This document shows, piece after piece, positions 34,801 through 45,999 of a stretch of 64,000 nt of DNA (position 1 is the stretch's first letter; every line of letters starts with the position of its first letter). The notes under the pieces were generated by a model. The model worked only from the letters and a program-made list of their open reading frames with translations. It did not search any database and was not told where the DNA came from. Made by a program: the position numbers and the translations under genes. The DNA comes from Ampelocalamus luodianensis (Eukaryota > Streptophyta > Magnoliopsida > Poales > Poaceae), in contig CM070620.1 of NCBI GenBank assembly GCA_036346255.1, forward strand, positions 56,840,522 to 56,904,521, given 5' to 3'.

Positions 34801-36199
34801 CCTCAACAGAATATCAGCCGTCCGATTGGAAATGGGCGGCTGTGATAAATAGAGAGGTTAAAAGGTTTTAATCGGTAACCTTTAATATGGACCGTGCGAT
34901 TTCAATCGGTCGATCAAGATTTAAACAGAGCCCGAAGGAATCTCGGGATCTACTTTCAAATCTGGACGTTGGATTGGAATCCAACGGTCAATTAAAAGGA
35001 ATACACGTCACTCGATTAGATGAGATGACGCGGCACCGTTAGATTGGATTTCTACGGTCGAGATGGGACAAAGAACCAGATGGTCCGATTGCATACACAA
35101 GTCTGGACCCTACGATTAAAATCCAACGGTCCACCGAATTTGGGCTTTAAAGGCCCACGGTCAAAAAGGAGCGCCGTGGGATTTAAATCCAAAGGCCCGA
35201 ATAGTCGCGCGCTTTTTATTTTAAAATGAAACGAGCGCGCGGTTAGATCAAGAATGGACAGCAGAGATCGTGAGGGATCCGAGTCGTCCGAATGCATACA
35301 CCGCCTGGACCACCCGATGAAGATCTAACGCCCGCAGGAGCGCAGCCTTAATAACACGCGGTAAAAGGAAAGTCAGAGGATTTGAATCGACGGCTCGGAT
35401 GAAAGCGCTTTTAAGTTTAAAACGAAAAGGAGGCGCCATTGGATCGAGAATGAACGGTGGAGATCGAGAAGGGCTCCGGAGTTGTCCGATTGCATACACT
35501 GATCTCGATCGTTAGATTAAGATCCAACGGAGGAGATCAAGTCGCACACGTGGACAGCTCGCGTAGCGTCATACCCTCACCCGTTCGATTGAAAATCAAC
35601 GGCTCACAATGCGCGAGGAGATTGGACTCGCGCCCGAACGTGACAGAGCCGGACTGGTTGCACTGGGTTGGACCCAACCGCATGGGATCGAGTCGCTCTG
35701 ATGCGATCTTGAGTCCGCACGATTAGTTCACCAAACCTTATTTAAAGGCTTTAAGGTTTGACTGGGCTTTTAAAAATAGCAAATAAATTTGTAAAATCAT
35801 GAAATTTTTGCTGGAGGCTACTGGGATGATATATTTCCCAGATAAATTTTAAAATCACATGATCACTTTGTAAAGTACATGAATATTTATTTTAGCCCGA
35901 AAGTATTCGAAAGACAATTATTTTTCTTTAAGTCAATATAATTTTTAAAAATGCAACAAAAATTATTTTTAGTCAAGATAATTTATCTAGGCTTTAATAA
36001 AAACACTTCCCAGTCATAATACAAGTTTTATCTTGTATTCCTTTAAGACTTTAAATGGTTCTTTAGGACTTTGTCTAAAAGGAAGGTTTTAATTTGTAAC
36101 ATACGCCCAAATTGTAGAAATGAATAGAATGCTATGAACAAAGACCTCATTCTGCTCATAAAGCATTTTATTACTGTTTATAGAATTGGGGCTGTTACA
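31820..36199 (-). repeat. A2 3' LTR
   Basis: This 4.38-kb LTR has minus-strand terminus TGTAACAGCCCC at 36199 and its other end TGTGGGCGCCCC at 31820. TATA box on the minus strand 34587-34580; donor-like GGTAAGC with GT at 34371-34370; stem-loop 33359-33383. Compared with the other A2 LTR it repeatedly reads TCG or CG where the sister reads CTG or CAG (for example 32690-33010). Confidence 0.93.
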
Positions 36200-36216
36200 A
36201 ACCTACCCCCCTTAAG
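36200..36216 (-). other. Polypurine tract of A2
   Basis: On the minus strand CTTAAGGGGGGTAGGTT precedes TGTAACAGCC. It is identical in core to A1. Confidence 0.9.
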
Positions 36217-36388
36217 AAAATCTCGTCCTCGAGATTTGGAACAAGTTTAAGATTAGGAAGAAGTGGAATGAAAATGATTTATAAGGAAATTCAACATCTG
36301 TTGTCTTGATTTCCTTCAAAGATAACAAAGAGGAACTTTACATAACAACATAGTGTTATCATTACATCTTTGTTTACATTGTTTTTTT

Positions 36389-38147
36389 TTAACTTTCCTT
36401 TCTTGATGCAAAGGAAAGTTCTAAACAACAAAAAGATGGGGGGTGCTTAATCTGCATCAGATCTTCGCGCTCCCAAGTGGCTTCATCCTCGGAATGATTA
36501 GCCCACTGAATTTTCAAGAACTTAACAGTACGATTTCTTGTCCCGCGTTCCATTGTGTCGAGGATACGCATCGTTGTTCTTGATAGGAAAGATCGAGTTG
36601 GAGATCAAGATGCTCATAGCGATTGCCTCAATAGGAACACGAAGGCATTTCTTCGCTTGAGACACATGAAAAGTATCATGCACTGCAGAGAGTGATTCAG
36701 TAGTTCCAGTTGATAAGCTACAGCTCCTCGTTTTGCAATGATTCGGAAGGGTCCGATATAACGAGGTGCGAGCTTCTCTTTAACCTGAAAACGATGAGTA
36801 CCCTTCATGGGTGACACTTTAAGATAGACATGGTCATCTACCTCAAAGCTTAATTGCGACGACGATGGTCAAGATAGCTCTTCCGACGAGATCGTGCGCC
36901 TTTCAAACAATCTCGAATCAAAGAACTTGCTCTTCACTTCTTTTACAGTGTCCGACCATAGAATGATCTTTCACGCACTCGGACCAATTCAATGGAGTCC
37001 GACAAGCTATCCCATACAAGGCTTCAAAAGGTGACATTTGAATACTTGCTTGGTAGCTATTATTGTAGGAAAATTCCACATATGGCAAAGATTTCTCCCA
37101 GTCTTTGCTATAAGATAGCACATAGGACCGAAGAAGATCTTCCATCACTTGGTTCACTCTTTCAGTTTGACCACTAGTTTGAGGATGATAAGCAGTACTG
37201 AAAGAGAGTTCAGTCCCCATAGCCTGATGAAGACAATTCCAAAAGTGGGAAGTAAACTGAGGGCCACGGTCAGAGACAATGACCTTGGGAACACCATGAA
37301 GACAAACAATTCTAGCAATATAAAGCTCTGCTAGCTGCTTGCCACTAAAGATGCTTTTGACAGGAATAAAATGAGCCACCTTTGTCAAACGGTCGATGAT
37401 TACCCAAATGGCATCAGACCCATTGGAAGTCTTGGGAAGACCAGTAACAAAATCCATACTGATCTCTTCCCATTTCCACTGTGGAATAGGCAAAGGTTGA
37501 AGGGTACCAGCTGGCTTCAAATGTTCAGCTTTAACCCTTTGACAAATATCACATTCAGCAACATACTGAGCAATTTGCCTTTTCATTTGGCTCCACCAAA
37601 ATGTTTTCTTCAAATCCTGATACATCTTGGTACTTCCAGGATGTAAAGAAAACTTGGAATTATGAGCCTCTCTAAGAATTAGACTTCTTAGATGAGGATC
37701 AGCAGGTACCACCAAACGATTGCGATACCAAATCGTACCGCGATCATCTTCAGAGAATTCGTTGGCTTTACCCGCCTTCAAATTCTCCTTGATTTCGGCT
37801 ACCTCGGCATCAGTTTTCTGGGCCTCAAGAATCTGAGATTCTAACGTTGGCTCCACTTGTAATGCAGCAAGAAAACCTTTTTCCACCAAGTCAAGGCTTA
37901 GGTGCTGAAAATTAGCACACAAGTTCTTGGCCGTAGGTAGAGATAATGTGCAGTTGCATTGTGACTTTCTGCTTAAAGCGTCTGCCACAACATTGGCTTT
38001 GCCTGGGTGATAGTGAATACCCATGTCGTAGTCTTTGATCAGTTCAAGCCATCTTCTTTGCCTCATATTCAAATCAGATTGAGTGAATATGTACTTCAGG
38101 CTTTTATGATCGGTATAGATCTCACAACGATTACCAAGAAGGTAATG
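36389..38147 (-). pseudogene. pol: A2 pol: end of RNase H, integrase, chromodomain-like tail
   Basis: A frame open from 38072 to 36918 covers the RNase H end (NMRQRRWLELIKDYDMGIHY) and the complete integrase zinc region (HNSKFSLHPGSTKMYQDL to AECDICQRVK). It also covers the catalytic core with MDFVTGLPKTS, VSDRGPQFTSHFWN and the TERVNQVMEDLL helix. The core carries the expected D, D and E positions. Small shifts near 36960-36840 separate it from the C-terminal part (MKGTHRFQVKEKLAPRYIGP, 36817-36614). Another shift leads to the chromodomain-like tail LKIQWANHSEDEATWERED (36571 onward, stop at 36389). The tail runs past the A1 stop position and through the conserved hairpin. Confidence 0.88.
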
Positions 38148-39314
38148 TCACCAAATCTTCAATGCATGGACCACGGCAGCCAATTCCAAATTATGAGTAG
38201 GATAATTAACTTCATGAGGGCGCAACTGCCGAGATGCATATGCCACAACTCGGCCTTCTTGCATAAGCACACAACCAAGTCCATGGTGAGATGCATCGCA
38301 GTAGATGTCAAAGCTCTTATGAATATCCGGAAGAGTGAGAACTGGAGCTTTAGTCAAGAGAGTTCTCAAAAGCCGAAAACTCTCCTGACACTTAGCTGAC
38401 CATTCAAATTTCTTCTCTTTCTGCAAAAGCTGAGTTAGAGGTCTAGCAATTTTGGAGAAATTTTCAATGAACCTACGGTAATAACCCGCAAGTCCAAGAA
38501 AACTTCGGATCTCAGGGACATTCCTGGGAGGCTTCCAATTTAGTACATCTTGTACCTTGCTTGGATCAACGGCGATACCTCCTTCAGACAACACATGTCC
38601 CAAGAATGCAACTTGTTTAAGCCAGAAGGCACACTTGCTAAACTTAGCATACAGTCGATGCTTACGAAGTGTTTCCAGCACAAGCCTCAAATGTTGTTCA
38701 TGGTCCTTATCAGACTTAGAATAAATAAGGATGTCGTCAATGAATACGACAACGAACTTATCCAAGAAATCCATGAACACTGAATTCATAAGGTTCATGA
38801 AATAAGCTGGAGCATTGGTCAGACCAAAGGACATGACAGTATACTTGTACAAACCGTAACGAGTAGAGAAAGCTGTTTTAGGAATGTCCTCAGCTCTAAC
38901 CTTGATTTGATGATAGCCCGATCGCAAATCAATCTTTGAAAAGACTCGGGCACCAACCAACTGATCAAAAAGATCATCAATCCGAGGCAAAGGATACTTG
39001 TTCTTGATAGTGACCTCATTTAACGGACGGTAGTCCACACACATCCGTAAAGTATTGTCTTTCTTCTTGACAAAGATTGCCGGGCATCCCCAAGGTGAGG
39101 AACTCGGTCGAATAAATCCTTTGTCAAGCAACTCTCCGAGTTGCTTCTTCAATTCAACCAACTCGTTGACGGGCATTCGATAAGGACTCCTGGATATAGG
39201 AGCAGTTCCAGGAACGAGTTCAATAACAAATTCCACTTCCCGATCTGGTGGCAAACCGGGAAGGTCTTCAGGAAAGACATCAAAATACTCACAAACAATT
39301 GGTACTGACTCCAA
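38148..39314 (-). pseudogene. pol: A2 pol: reverse transcriptase and RNase H (single premature stop)
   Basis: One open frame of 388 codons on the minus strand carries the linker (IVCEYFDVFPEDLPGLPPDR), the RT fingers (VKKKDNTLRMCVDYRPLN), FSKIDLRSGYHQIKV, and the catalytic FIDD at 38744-38733. Thumb and connection follow, then RNase H (FDIYCDASHHGLGCVLMQEG). It ends at TGA (38150-38148), where A1 has CGA for Arg in WRHYLLG. The stop is therefore a CGA-to-TGA transition, typical of methylated-C deamination, and the protein resumes in the same frame beyond it. Apart from that stop this RT looks complete. Confidence 0.9.
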
Positions 39315-40928
39315 GGAAGGAGTGGTATCAACTTGGTGAGCACAAAGACGGAACCCATTGTCCTGGATTGAAAAACGACTGAAGTGCCGCTTTCATTAGT
39401 TAAAGAAATGGATTTGTGAGTACAATTAATTTGCCCAAGGTGCTTAGATAACCAATCCATTCCCAAGATAACATCCAACCCTTTTGAATCTATCACAATC
39501 AAATCAGCCCAAAAGTCTACCCCTTCAATATTTATATTGACATCACGGCAGACTTGATCAGTCATAAAGGCTGATCCAGGTGAGTGGATGATATGGGGTG
39601 GATGAAGATGATACACAATTAAATGATGTTGAGTAGCAAACTGCCTACTAACAAATGAATGTGATGCTCCAGAATCAAATAAAACAGCGGCAATGCTGAA
39701 ATTAACTAGGAGCATACCAAGAACAACTTCAGGAGTGACAGCTGCCTCCTCAGCAGTAATCTGGTTCACACGACCTCGAACCGGAACAGGGTCAGGCTTG
39801 ACCACGGTCGGTGAAGGTGGTGCCGGACGCACAAGAGCTGGGGAAGGTGAAATAGGTGGTATCCCTTGCGCCTTGGCATAACACTGATTGGCGAAATGCC
39901 CTGGGCGCCCACAATGGTAGCATATAACCCCTGGCCTGACAGTCACAACAGCTGGTGGCCGGTTTCCACTAGGTCTTGGTTGATTAGTGGAAAAGGATGG
40001 ACGAGGGGCAAACACCGCAGGCCTTGGTGCAAATGGAGCTGGTGCTCGCGGTGGTCTAGGCACCCACATGCGAGGCCTTGGTGAGCTGCCACCAGGAATA
40101 AACTGAGAAGTCCGCTGTCGCTTGCGTGACTCCTCCAAAGCCTTGCTCTTACTCTCGGCCACAATTGCTTTGTTGACCAAATGAGAGAAATTCCGGAAGT
40201 CATGCAAAGCTACAGCCATCTGCAATTCCTCAGATAGCCCATTCAAGAACCGGTTTCGACGACGAAGGTCAGTCGAAACATCATCAGGAGCGTATCTGGC
40301 AAGAAAGTTGAACTCATGTAGGTATTCGGTAACAGACTTTCGCCCTTGCTTGAGAGCGAGAAATTCTTGTTGCTTGATCATCATGACCCCTTCAGGAATA
40401 TGAGCTTCGCGAAAAGCTTCCACGAACTCATCCCAAGTAGGGACATGTCCAGCAGACTGAATGGCAAGGAGGTTGTCCCACCATATGCTAGCTGCCCCAT
40501 CAAGTTGATAACTGGCGAAAAGGACCTTTTCCCTCTCGGAGCACTGAGCAATCAATAACTTCTTCTCAATGGTCCGAAGCCAGTCCTCTGCTTCCATGGG
40601 ATCTTGGGAACTGGAGAACACCGGCGGGTTAGTCCATCGAAAGTCGCAAGATCGCCTCAACATGGTGACCTCTGCTCGGCGGTGGTGCAACAGGTGAAGA
40701 AGTGTTGCGCGCAATCTGCTCCAAGATGCGCGTTTGGTCCATTCGATTGCGCTCAATTTGCATGAGCACATCGGCCATCGAAGGTGGTGGAGGAAGCTCC
40801 TCTTCCTGGGGACCACCTTGCGGACCTTGAGAACTGGAAGGTTCAGTCGGCCCTCCCTGAGAATGAGGCATGGGAGTCGACATGCCCTTCCCTTGTTGCG
40901 CTTGCGCACGAGTAGTAGGTCCTGTCAT
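39315..40928 (-). pseudogene. gag-pro: A2 gag and protease
   Basis: ATG at 40928-40926 follows GGTAACAG on the minus strand. The N-terminus MTGPTTRAQAQQGKGMSTPM is in frame to about 40640. After a shift the frame 40640-39350 carries the capsid region (NPPVFSSSQDPMEAEDWLRT), a basic linker, and the zinc knuckle CYHCGRPGHFANQC (39922-39881). The aspartic protease follows, with an intact DSG at 39676-39668 and the GLDVILGMDWLSKH end. A further shift near 39360 separates it from RT. The order is that of a chromovirus single polyprotein. Confidence 0.88.
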
Positions 40929-41230
40929 CCTGTTACCACACCATGGTTAACAACATAACAAGGATATACTCGGCAAGCACAAACAAGGTTGAAATTAGGA
41001 AAGAAACAAACACTGTACATATAATGCATCATGTTATGGTGTGCATTTAAATTAACACCAAAACCAGAAACTTCATATATACAACAAAATATTCGGTTCC
41101 AGTCTTACATCATAGTCGGCCATAAGGGTCAGATTACAAAACCAAAAGGTGAACTTACATACTTTGTACAAAATACTACTGCCCTATTACATACATTTTA
41201 TTTAAGGGCAACTGCTAGACTAGAAGACAC
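40929..41230 (-). other. A2 spacer between extra ORF and gag
   Basis: This is 302 bp with no ORF. The A1 (296 bp) and A3 (299 bp) spacers are alike in sequence and length. On the sense strand it ends GTTGTTAACC...GGTAACAG, which reads like a branch point and a 3' splice site before gag's ATG. Confidence 0.55.
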
Positions 41231-42073
41231 TTAACCACGAGGATTCATCGTCGAGGTACTAGCATAAAGATCCCGGTTAAAGTTCACCGGAAACTCATTC
41301 AAAAGATGAACTCCAGGGGAACCAGTATCAACCGGATCCAAAGGACTAATAAGACGCCTCGGGGAACCCAACAGTGGCTGATGACCTCTAGGAGGTGCAG
41401 TCCGCAGGGTGCGAGGAAAACCTGCAGTCATCCGGGCTTGGCGCACTTGTCCATAAACAGGCACGCACCCGGCCACTTCTGGAAGTCGATAAAGAGGTGG
41501 TGCAGCAGCAGCGGGAGAGGTCTCGTTGTCACCATAAAGCACATTGCGAGGAACGCGGTTCATGTTGACTCCAAGAAGCAGGTACTCCTGGGCCTCATTA
41601 AGACGATGCCGAGTTTCCCACAGCTCCCTCACAAGACAGCGATGGATTTGGTCCATGATGCGGACCATCCTCGCCAACTGTCGCACCTGGGGGTCTTCGC
41701 CAAACTGTATCTCATCGAACATGCTCACTTCGGAGGTAGGACCTTGATTCGGGAAGTGGTCATAGGGTGGTTGAGACAATTCCGTCAAATCATGACGAAG
41801 AAGGCTCATCATCCTACTTGCAGCTTCCTGAACCGCCATAGCCTCAGAGGTGGCAAGTGCTTGGACACAGTAGGGAACACTACCAGCTACATGCCTAGCG
41901 ATGACGTTGATGAAGTCACGGTACTCCTCCATCCCTGGTCCTCGGTCCCGTCGATAGATGGCGTACTCCGGCTGGTAGGTGAAATTGGCTCGCCACATCA
42001 TGTCCCGAAGTAAGGCTGGAAATCCATCAACATCCTCGGCTCGGGTTTCCTTGACCAAATACCACCCACTCAT
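41231..42073 (-). CDS. Intact extra ORF upstream of gag (280 aa), unknown function
   Basis: This is a complete sense ORF between primer site and gag. ATG at 42073 directly follows a pyrimidine-rich stretch ending CTATAG, and TAA is at 41231-41233. The protein has an acidic-basic mixed N-terminal part (MSGWYLVKETRAEDVDGFPA). Its likely helical middle, about residues 60-190, includes EEYRDFINVIARHVAG, EAASRMMSLLRHDLTELSQ and WETRHRLNEAQEYLLLGVNM. The C-terminal third is Pro/Arg-rich. I see no zinc-binding cluster, membrane segment or signal peptide and do not recognise the family. A1 and A3 carry frameshifted copies. Differences between copies are mostly synonymous (A2 vs A3: about 10 synonymous, 3 non-synonymous in the first 44 codons), supporting a translated protein. 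The region is about 215 nt downstream of the primer site. Confidence 0.75.
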   Translation of the reverse strand: MSGWYLVKETRAEDVDGFPALLRDMMWRANFTYQPEYAIYRRDRGPGMEEYRDFINVIARHVAGSVPYCVQALATSEAMAVQEAASRMMSLLRHDLTELSQPPYDHFPNQGPTSEVSMFDEIQFGEDPQVRQLARMVRIMDQIHRCLVRELWETRHRLNEAQEYLLLGVNMNRVPRNVLYGDNETSPAAAAPPLYRLPEVAGCVPVYGQVRQARMTAGFPRTLRTAPPRGHQPLLGSPRRLISPLDPVDTGSPGVHLLNEFPVNFNRDLYASTSTMNPRG

Positions 42074-42276
42074 CTATAGACAAAAGGACAAGGTAAGAAG
42101 CAATTCACTTTTGGAAACACCAACAGAAAGTTGGGCAAGAATTGACATTAAGGAAGATAAGAAATAAAAGATGTCATACTTAAGCTTTCAAAATTATACT
42201 ACTGCTTGAAAATAGTTTTATCAGATGACTCTCTAATAACTTCGGCCATGCTACTTCTAACCTACAGGCAACGTAT

Positions 42277-42288
42277 GCTCTAATACCA
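42277..42288 (-). other. Primer-binding site of A2
   Basis: On the minus strand TGGTATTAGAGC lies four bases after the 5' LTR end. It has one mismatch to the initiator tRNA-Met complement (TGGTATCAGAGC). Confidence 0.85.
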
Positions 42289-42292
42289 ACGC

Positions 42293-43150
42293 TGTGGCGC
42301 CCCAGATTATTGGAAATGTACTTAATTAAATTCATACTGTAGCACAATTGTTAATGAAGGAACAGTACTGCCCCTTTATTAAAGATCATGCTAGAAGTAT
42401 AAATTTAATAAGTAACCGATCCAATCATCAGGCTCCCCGGATATATATATATCTCACAATGGTTCCCAGGATCAACGACCATTGCATATATATATCCTTC
42501 ATCAACATTGCATCAAATACATGCATGTCATACATTTGCATAATTAAACATAAGTTTACATCATTCGGTTTAGTACTACAATATTAAGTGACTTGGTCAC
42601 TTCAAAAGTCTAACAATGAAGCAAAACAAAATATTAAAGTCCACCAATGGCCTCATCCACCCGCAGGCAATTGCGTGGAGGGAAGAAGTAGCTCTACTCG
42701 TTAGCGTCACCCTGATCGGCGCTAACGGGTACTTCATAAAGGTAACCATCCTCACCTGCAACAATAGGTGATAGCACCTTGAGTACGGAAGGTACTCAGC
42801 AAGTCTTACACAAACTAATAAAAGAAAGTGGTTATTAGAGCCTATACAAAGGAGTAGAATTTATATATGCATAAGGTTACAACAGGAAGGTATAAAGGTT
42901 CAAATTTGCATAAAGCAACACATCTTAACCTACACCTACTAAATTTTGACAAAGCAATTTAGTAAATCAAAGTTTAGCTAGAACAGTAAGTAAATGACAT
43001 AATTGTAATGATGATAATGCATGAATCCTCATGCACACCTAAAAACCGAAACCAGATTTTGAAAATCAAAACTTCTATACAGGTGACATCAATTCAAGTT
43101 ATCGTCCATGACCGTGGACACGGCTATTCGAACAGTTTATACCCTGCAGG
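42293..43150 (-). repeat. A2 5' LTR, inner part
   Basis: This is the U5 end of the 5' LTR from TGTGGCGCCCCAG at 42293 to the N insertion site. It is almost identical to 31820-32660. The final GCAGG (43146-43150) is the N target site. Confidence 0.92.
43146..43150. repeat. N target-site duplication, left copy (GCAGG)
   Basis: GCAGG precedes N at 43151 and recurs at 52545-52549. Confidence 0.93.
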
Positions 43151-45783
43151 TATAACACCCCAGCCCGACATGAGCCTGGAATACTACTAAACAAACTCTA
43201 ATAATTCTAATCTATACAATCTTAATAAATTTCGGCAGAACCTCCCTTGTAAAGTTAATTACACGAAGGTTCCAACACACAGATTAACCAAATATTAACT
43301 AAAACTTTCATCCAAAGACATCAAAAGATAATCGAAGACATGCTAAGTATTTAACATAACTAAAGAGTTATGAAGTTCCACTACACATCATTATTACATT
43401 TAATCCATTGCATGAGACAAAACATAATAATCTTTGCATTTATTAAAATCAATCACGTTCTCAAGATCATTCATCTTTATTTAGTTCAGGTGGCATGTGT
43501 GTGACTAGCATTCTACTTCCCCCCACGCATGACGTTCTTGGTTCGGGTACCTAAAACAACAATAAAAGCAAGGGTGAGTCCATAGACCCAGCAAGTACAT
43601 AAAGAAACCATAACATCATCAACCATGTAAAGGAGATCAACAATAGAACATCTCATATGCAAATGCAATGCTCAAGGATCCTTTAACTTTAACTTTCTGT
43701 GTGCATTACACCGGTAATGCAGAGTAAGCAACCGTCGCCGCATACCCATGCCTGTGCGCGCACGCACGAGGACCAATTGCCCGCACTCGCAAGTAACGGG
43801 ACCTCAAGCCCACACTCCACGAGTGAGGATCTCGGGCCCGCCATATTCATGACGGAATCTCAAGGAAACACACTTGGTCACCACGTGACCAAGCCTCAAT
43901 ATGATTTCAATATGCACATGCTCATCATTTAATCATCATCAAATTACCAAAAGACAACAACACTTAACCATAGTAAAACATGAGCATCATTTGAGAAATA
44001 ACCATACTTAAGCATTCATCAAGTATACCATCTTGCTATGCAACCATATAACAAATAACACACAATATAGCCAATCATTCAAACAACAATGCACTTGCCT
44101 TAACCGCGTGCATTTAATGGAGGACGTGAAGACGGTGCTGCCTCCGTACCAATCCCACATCCGACATGAAGAAAACCCCATTCTAAGTCCAACATTCTGT
44201 ACCAAGATCATAAGTAGCATCGTAAATGAACTCGCTAACATCTTAGCATTTTCTAATTCTCATAATTTCTAGCGATCAGTCACTGCAGACAGCTAGCTTC
44301 TAAAATACGTAACTTTCTGCTCGGGTGTCCAAATAAGATGATCTCAGACATTCTGGAAAGGTAATTAAAATTTCTAAATAAACTTAGTTGGGGAGACCCT
44401 CTGATTCGGCCATCTACTAGTCCTACCAATCCATTTAATCAGAGCAAACATTTCACGGCGGGTTTCTTAACAGCGACAAAGAAACTATCATAACTTTCTC
44501 TACGTTCGTCCGAATTTAGTGATCTTTAGTTTTCCTGAAAGATAAGAGGATTAGCCTCGTTTTTCGTTATGGTGAGACCCTCTGGAAACCCCTCTAAATA
44601 TGCGCTTCTATCAGGTTAACCAACACTAGTAATTCTGCTTCTCTCCAGAAACACAGAAATACTAAGAAATTCATAACTTTGGCTACCGAAGTCCGAATGA
44701 CTTGATTCTTGTCGGCAATGAAAGGTAACTACGATATCTACAACTTTCTAGGAGAGGCCCAGACCCAATTCTACCTTCAACCTACGCAAAAACGACAATA
44801 TTTAACACTGCAGAACACCGACTTACTGACAGAAAACCGTCTATGGACAGCAGTCCAACAGCAATATTCAGATGACCATAACTTTTGAGATATAACTCCG
44901 AATTGATCGTTCTTTAACAATCTAAAAAGGTTATCGAATTATCTACAATAACCTAGTTGGGTGAACTTTCAGATTCTTCCAATTTCCCTATCATATTTTA
45001 GGAAATATCCAGACAGTTTATTCTCGTCAGATTTCTGGCAGCAGAAACTAAATCGACCATAACTTTTGACTCAGACCTCGGAATCGAGTGAACTCGGTGG
45101 CCAATGAAAGCTAAGAACAAGACCTACAAAACTCTAGGAGATGGGATCCTCTGATTCTGCCTCTAAGGTCGCGAAAACCGTCGCACAACTTCCTGGACAG
45201 AACTGAACGTTTACCGGCAGCAAGACGATCTAACGCAACTAATCGGATTCGCAACTAAAACTCATCAAACAGCGGGGGGAAACACTTTGTTACCCTTGAA
45301 GACCCGCGGGACAACGATGATCTAGCCTCGAAGACGATCCTCTCCTTGTCCCTCCCCTCCTTCTCCTTCTTGAACAACAGCCCCGCGAAGAGCCTCGCCT
45401 TCCTCCTCCAACAGCAGGGCAGCAGGGTGGACGATCCTCGCCGGCAGCAGGGGGCATGGTGGGGGCGCAAGGGAGCAAGGAGGCAGCCAAGGGGAGATGG
45501 GGAGGGGCGGCGGCCAATGGGGGAAGTGGGGCGGCCAAAGGGGGAGGGGAGGGGCATCCTAGGGTTTGGTCCCCTTAAGGCCGGCCTCCTCCCTCCCACC
45601 AATGGGCCAAATGCCCATGGGCCTGAGGCCTTGGCCCACGCTGTCCAAAATTTGCTGCTAAGCCCTCCAATAACTGTTTAAGTAACGGTTTCCCAATAGA
45701 TCCTTCTCCCAGATCAAATTCTAATTAATACTTTTTATTTAAAATATTTGGTTTTCTCCCGATTTCTACTCTGGAGTATTACA
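43151..45783 (-). repeat. N 3' LTR
   Basis: On the plus strand it opens TATAACACCCCAGCCCG, where the sister LTR has TGTAACACCCC, so the terminal CA dinucleotide is mutated. It ends GGAGTATTACA at 45783. A G-rich tract on the plus strand lies at 45450-45554. Several overlapping short ORFs in that GC-rich part are not supported as genes. Confidence 0.92.
45450..45554 (+). other. G-rich, quadruplex-capable tract in N 3' LTR
   Basis: Many runs of four or more G occur within 105 bp (for example GGGGGCATGGTGGGGGC and GGGGAGATGGGGAGGGG). The other LTR has the same tract at 52203-52315, with one run grown to ten G. It is G-rich on the strand opposite the element's sense strand. Confidence 0.6.
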
Positions 45784-45798
45784 TTCTACCCCCCTTAA
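45784..45798 (-). other. Polypurine tract of N
   Basis: On the minus strand TTAAGGGGGGTAGAA lies directly before TGTAATACTCC, the 3' LTR start. Confidence 0.9.
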
Positions 45799-45857
45799 AC
45801 TGAATTCGTCCCCGAATTCTAACAACGCTTACGCCAAGGTATAATCACAGCAAAAGC

Positions 45858-45998
45858 TTACCAACATTCCCACAATCTACTGAATAACTCCAGATAGTGT
45901 GCGCGCAAGTGAGACTCCAATTCACAAGTCGCTTCCCTCTTGGACTTATGGCCTCACAACACCTTGACGGATACTAAGGTCTTCCACCTCAACACTAG
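45858..45998 (-). pseudogene. N Pol C-terminal remnant
   Basis: One minus-strand frame reads VKVL*GHKSKREATCELE and then RAHYLELF, the degraded equivalent of the VKVLW, EATWE and YPELF segments that end Tekay/Del-like polyproteins. A Trp codon has become TGA and EATWE reads EATCE. It sits about 60 bp inside the polypurine tract, the position expected for the end of pol. The similarity is to the family in general; I do not see integrase or RT upstream. Confidence 0.65.
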
Positions 45999-45999
45999 T

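Noticed and set aside
41306..42013. Long ORF (235 codons) antisense to the A2 extra ORF, with a shorter counterpart at 60989-61462
   Set aside because: Differences between copies fall at third positions of the sense frame, not of the antisense frame. The antisense ORF is a by-product of codon composition.
45255..45681. ORFs of 111-115 codons in both N LTRs, considered as a captured host exon
   Set aside because: The ORFs differ in frame between the two LTRs because of G-run length changes, and composition is low-complexity. No sign of a host gene was seen.
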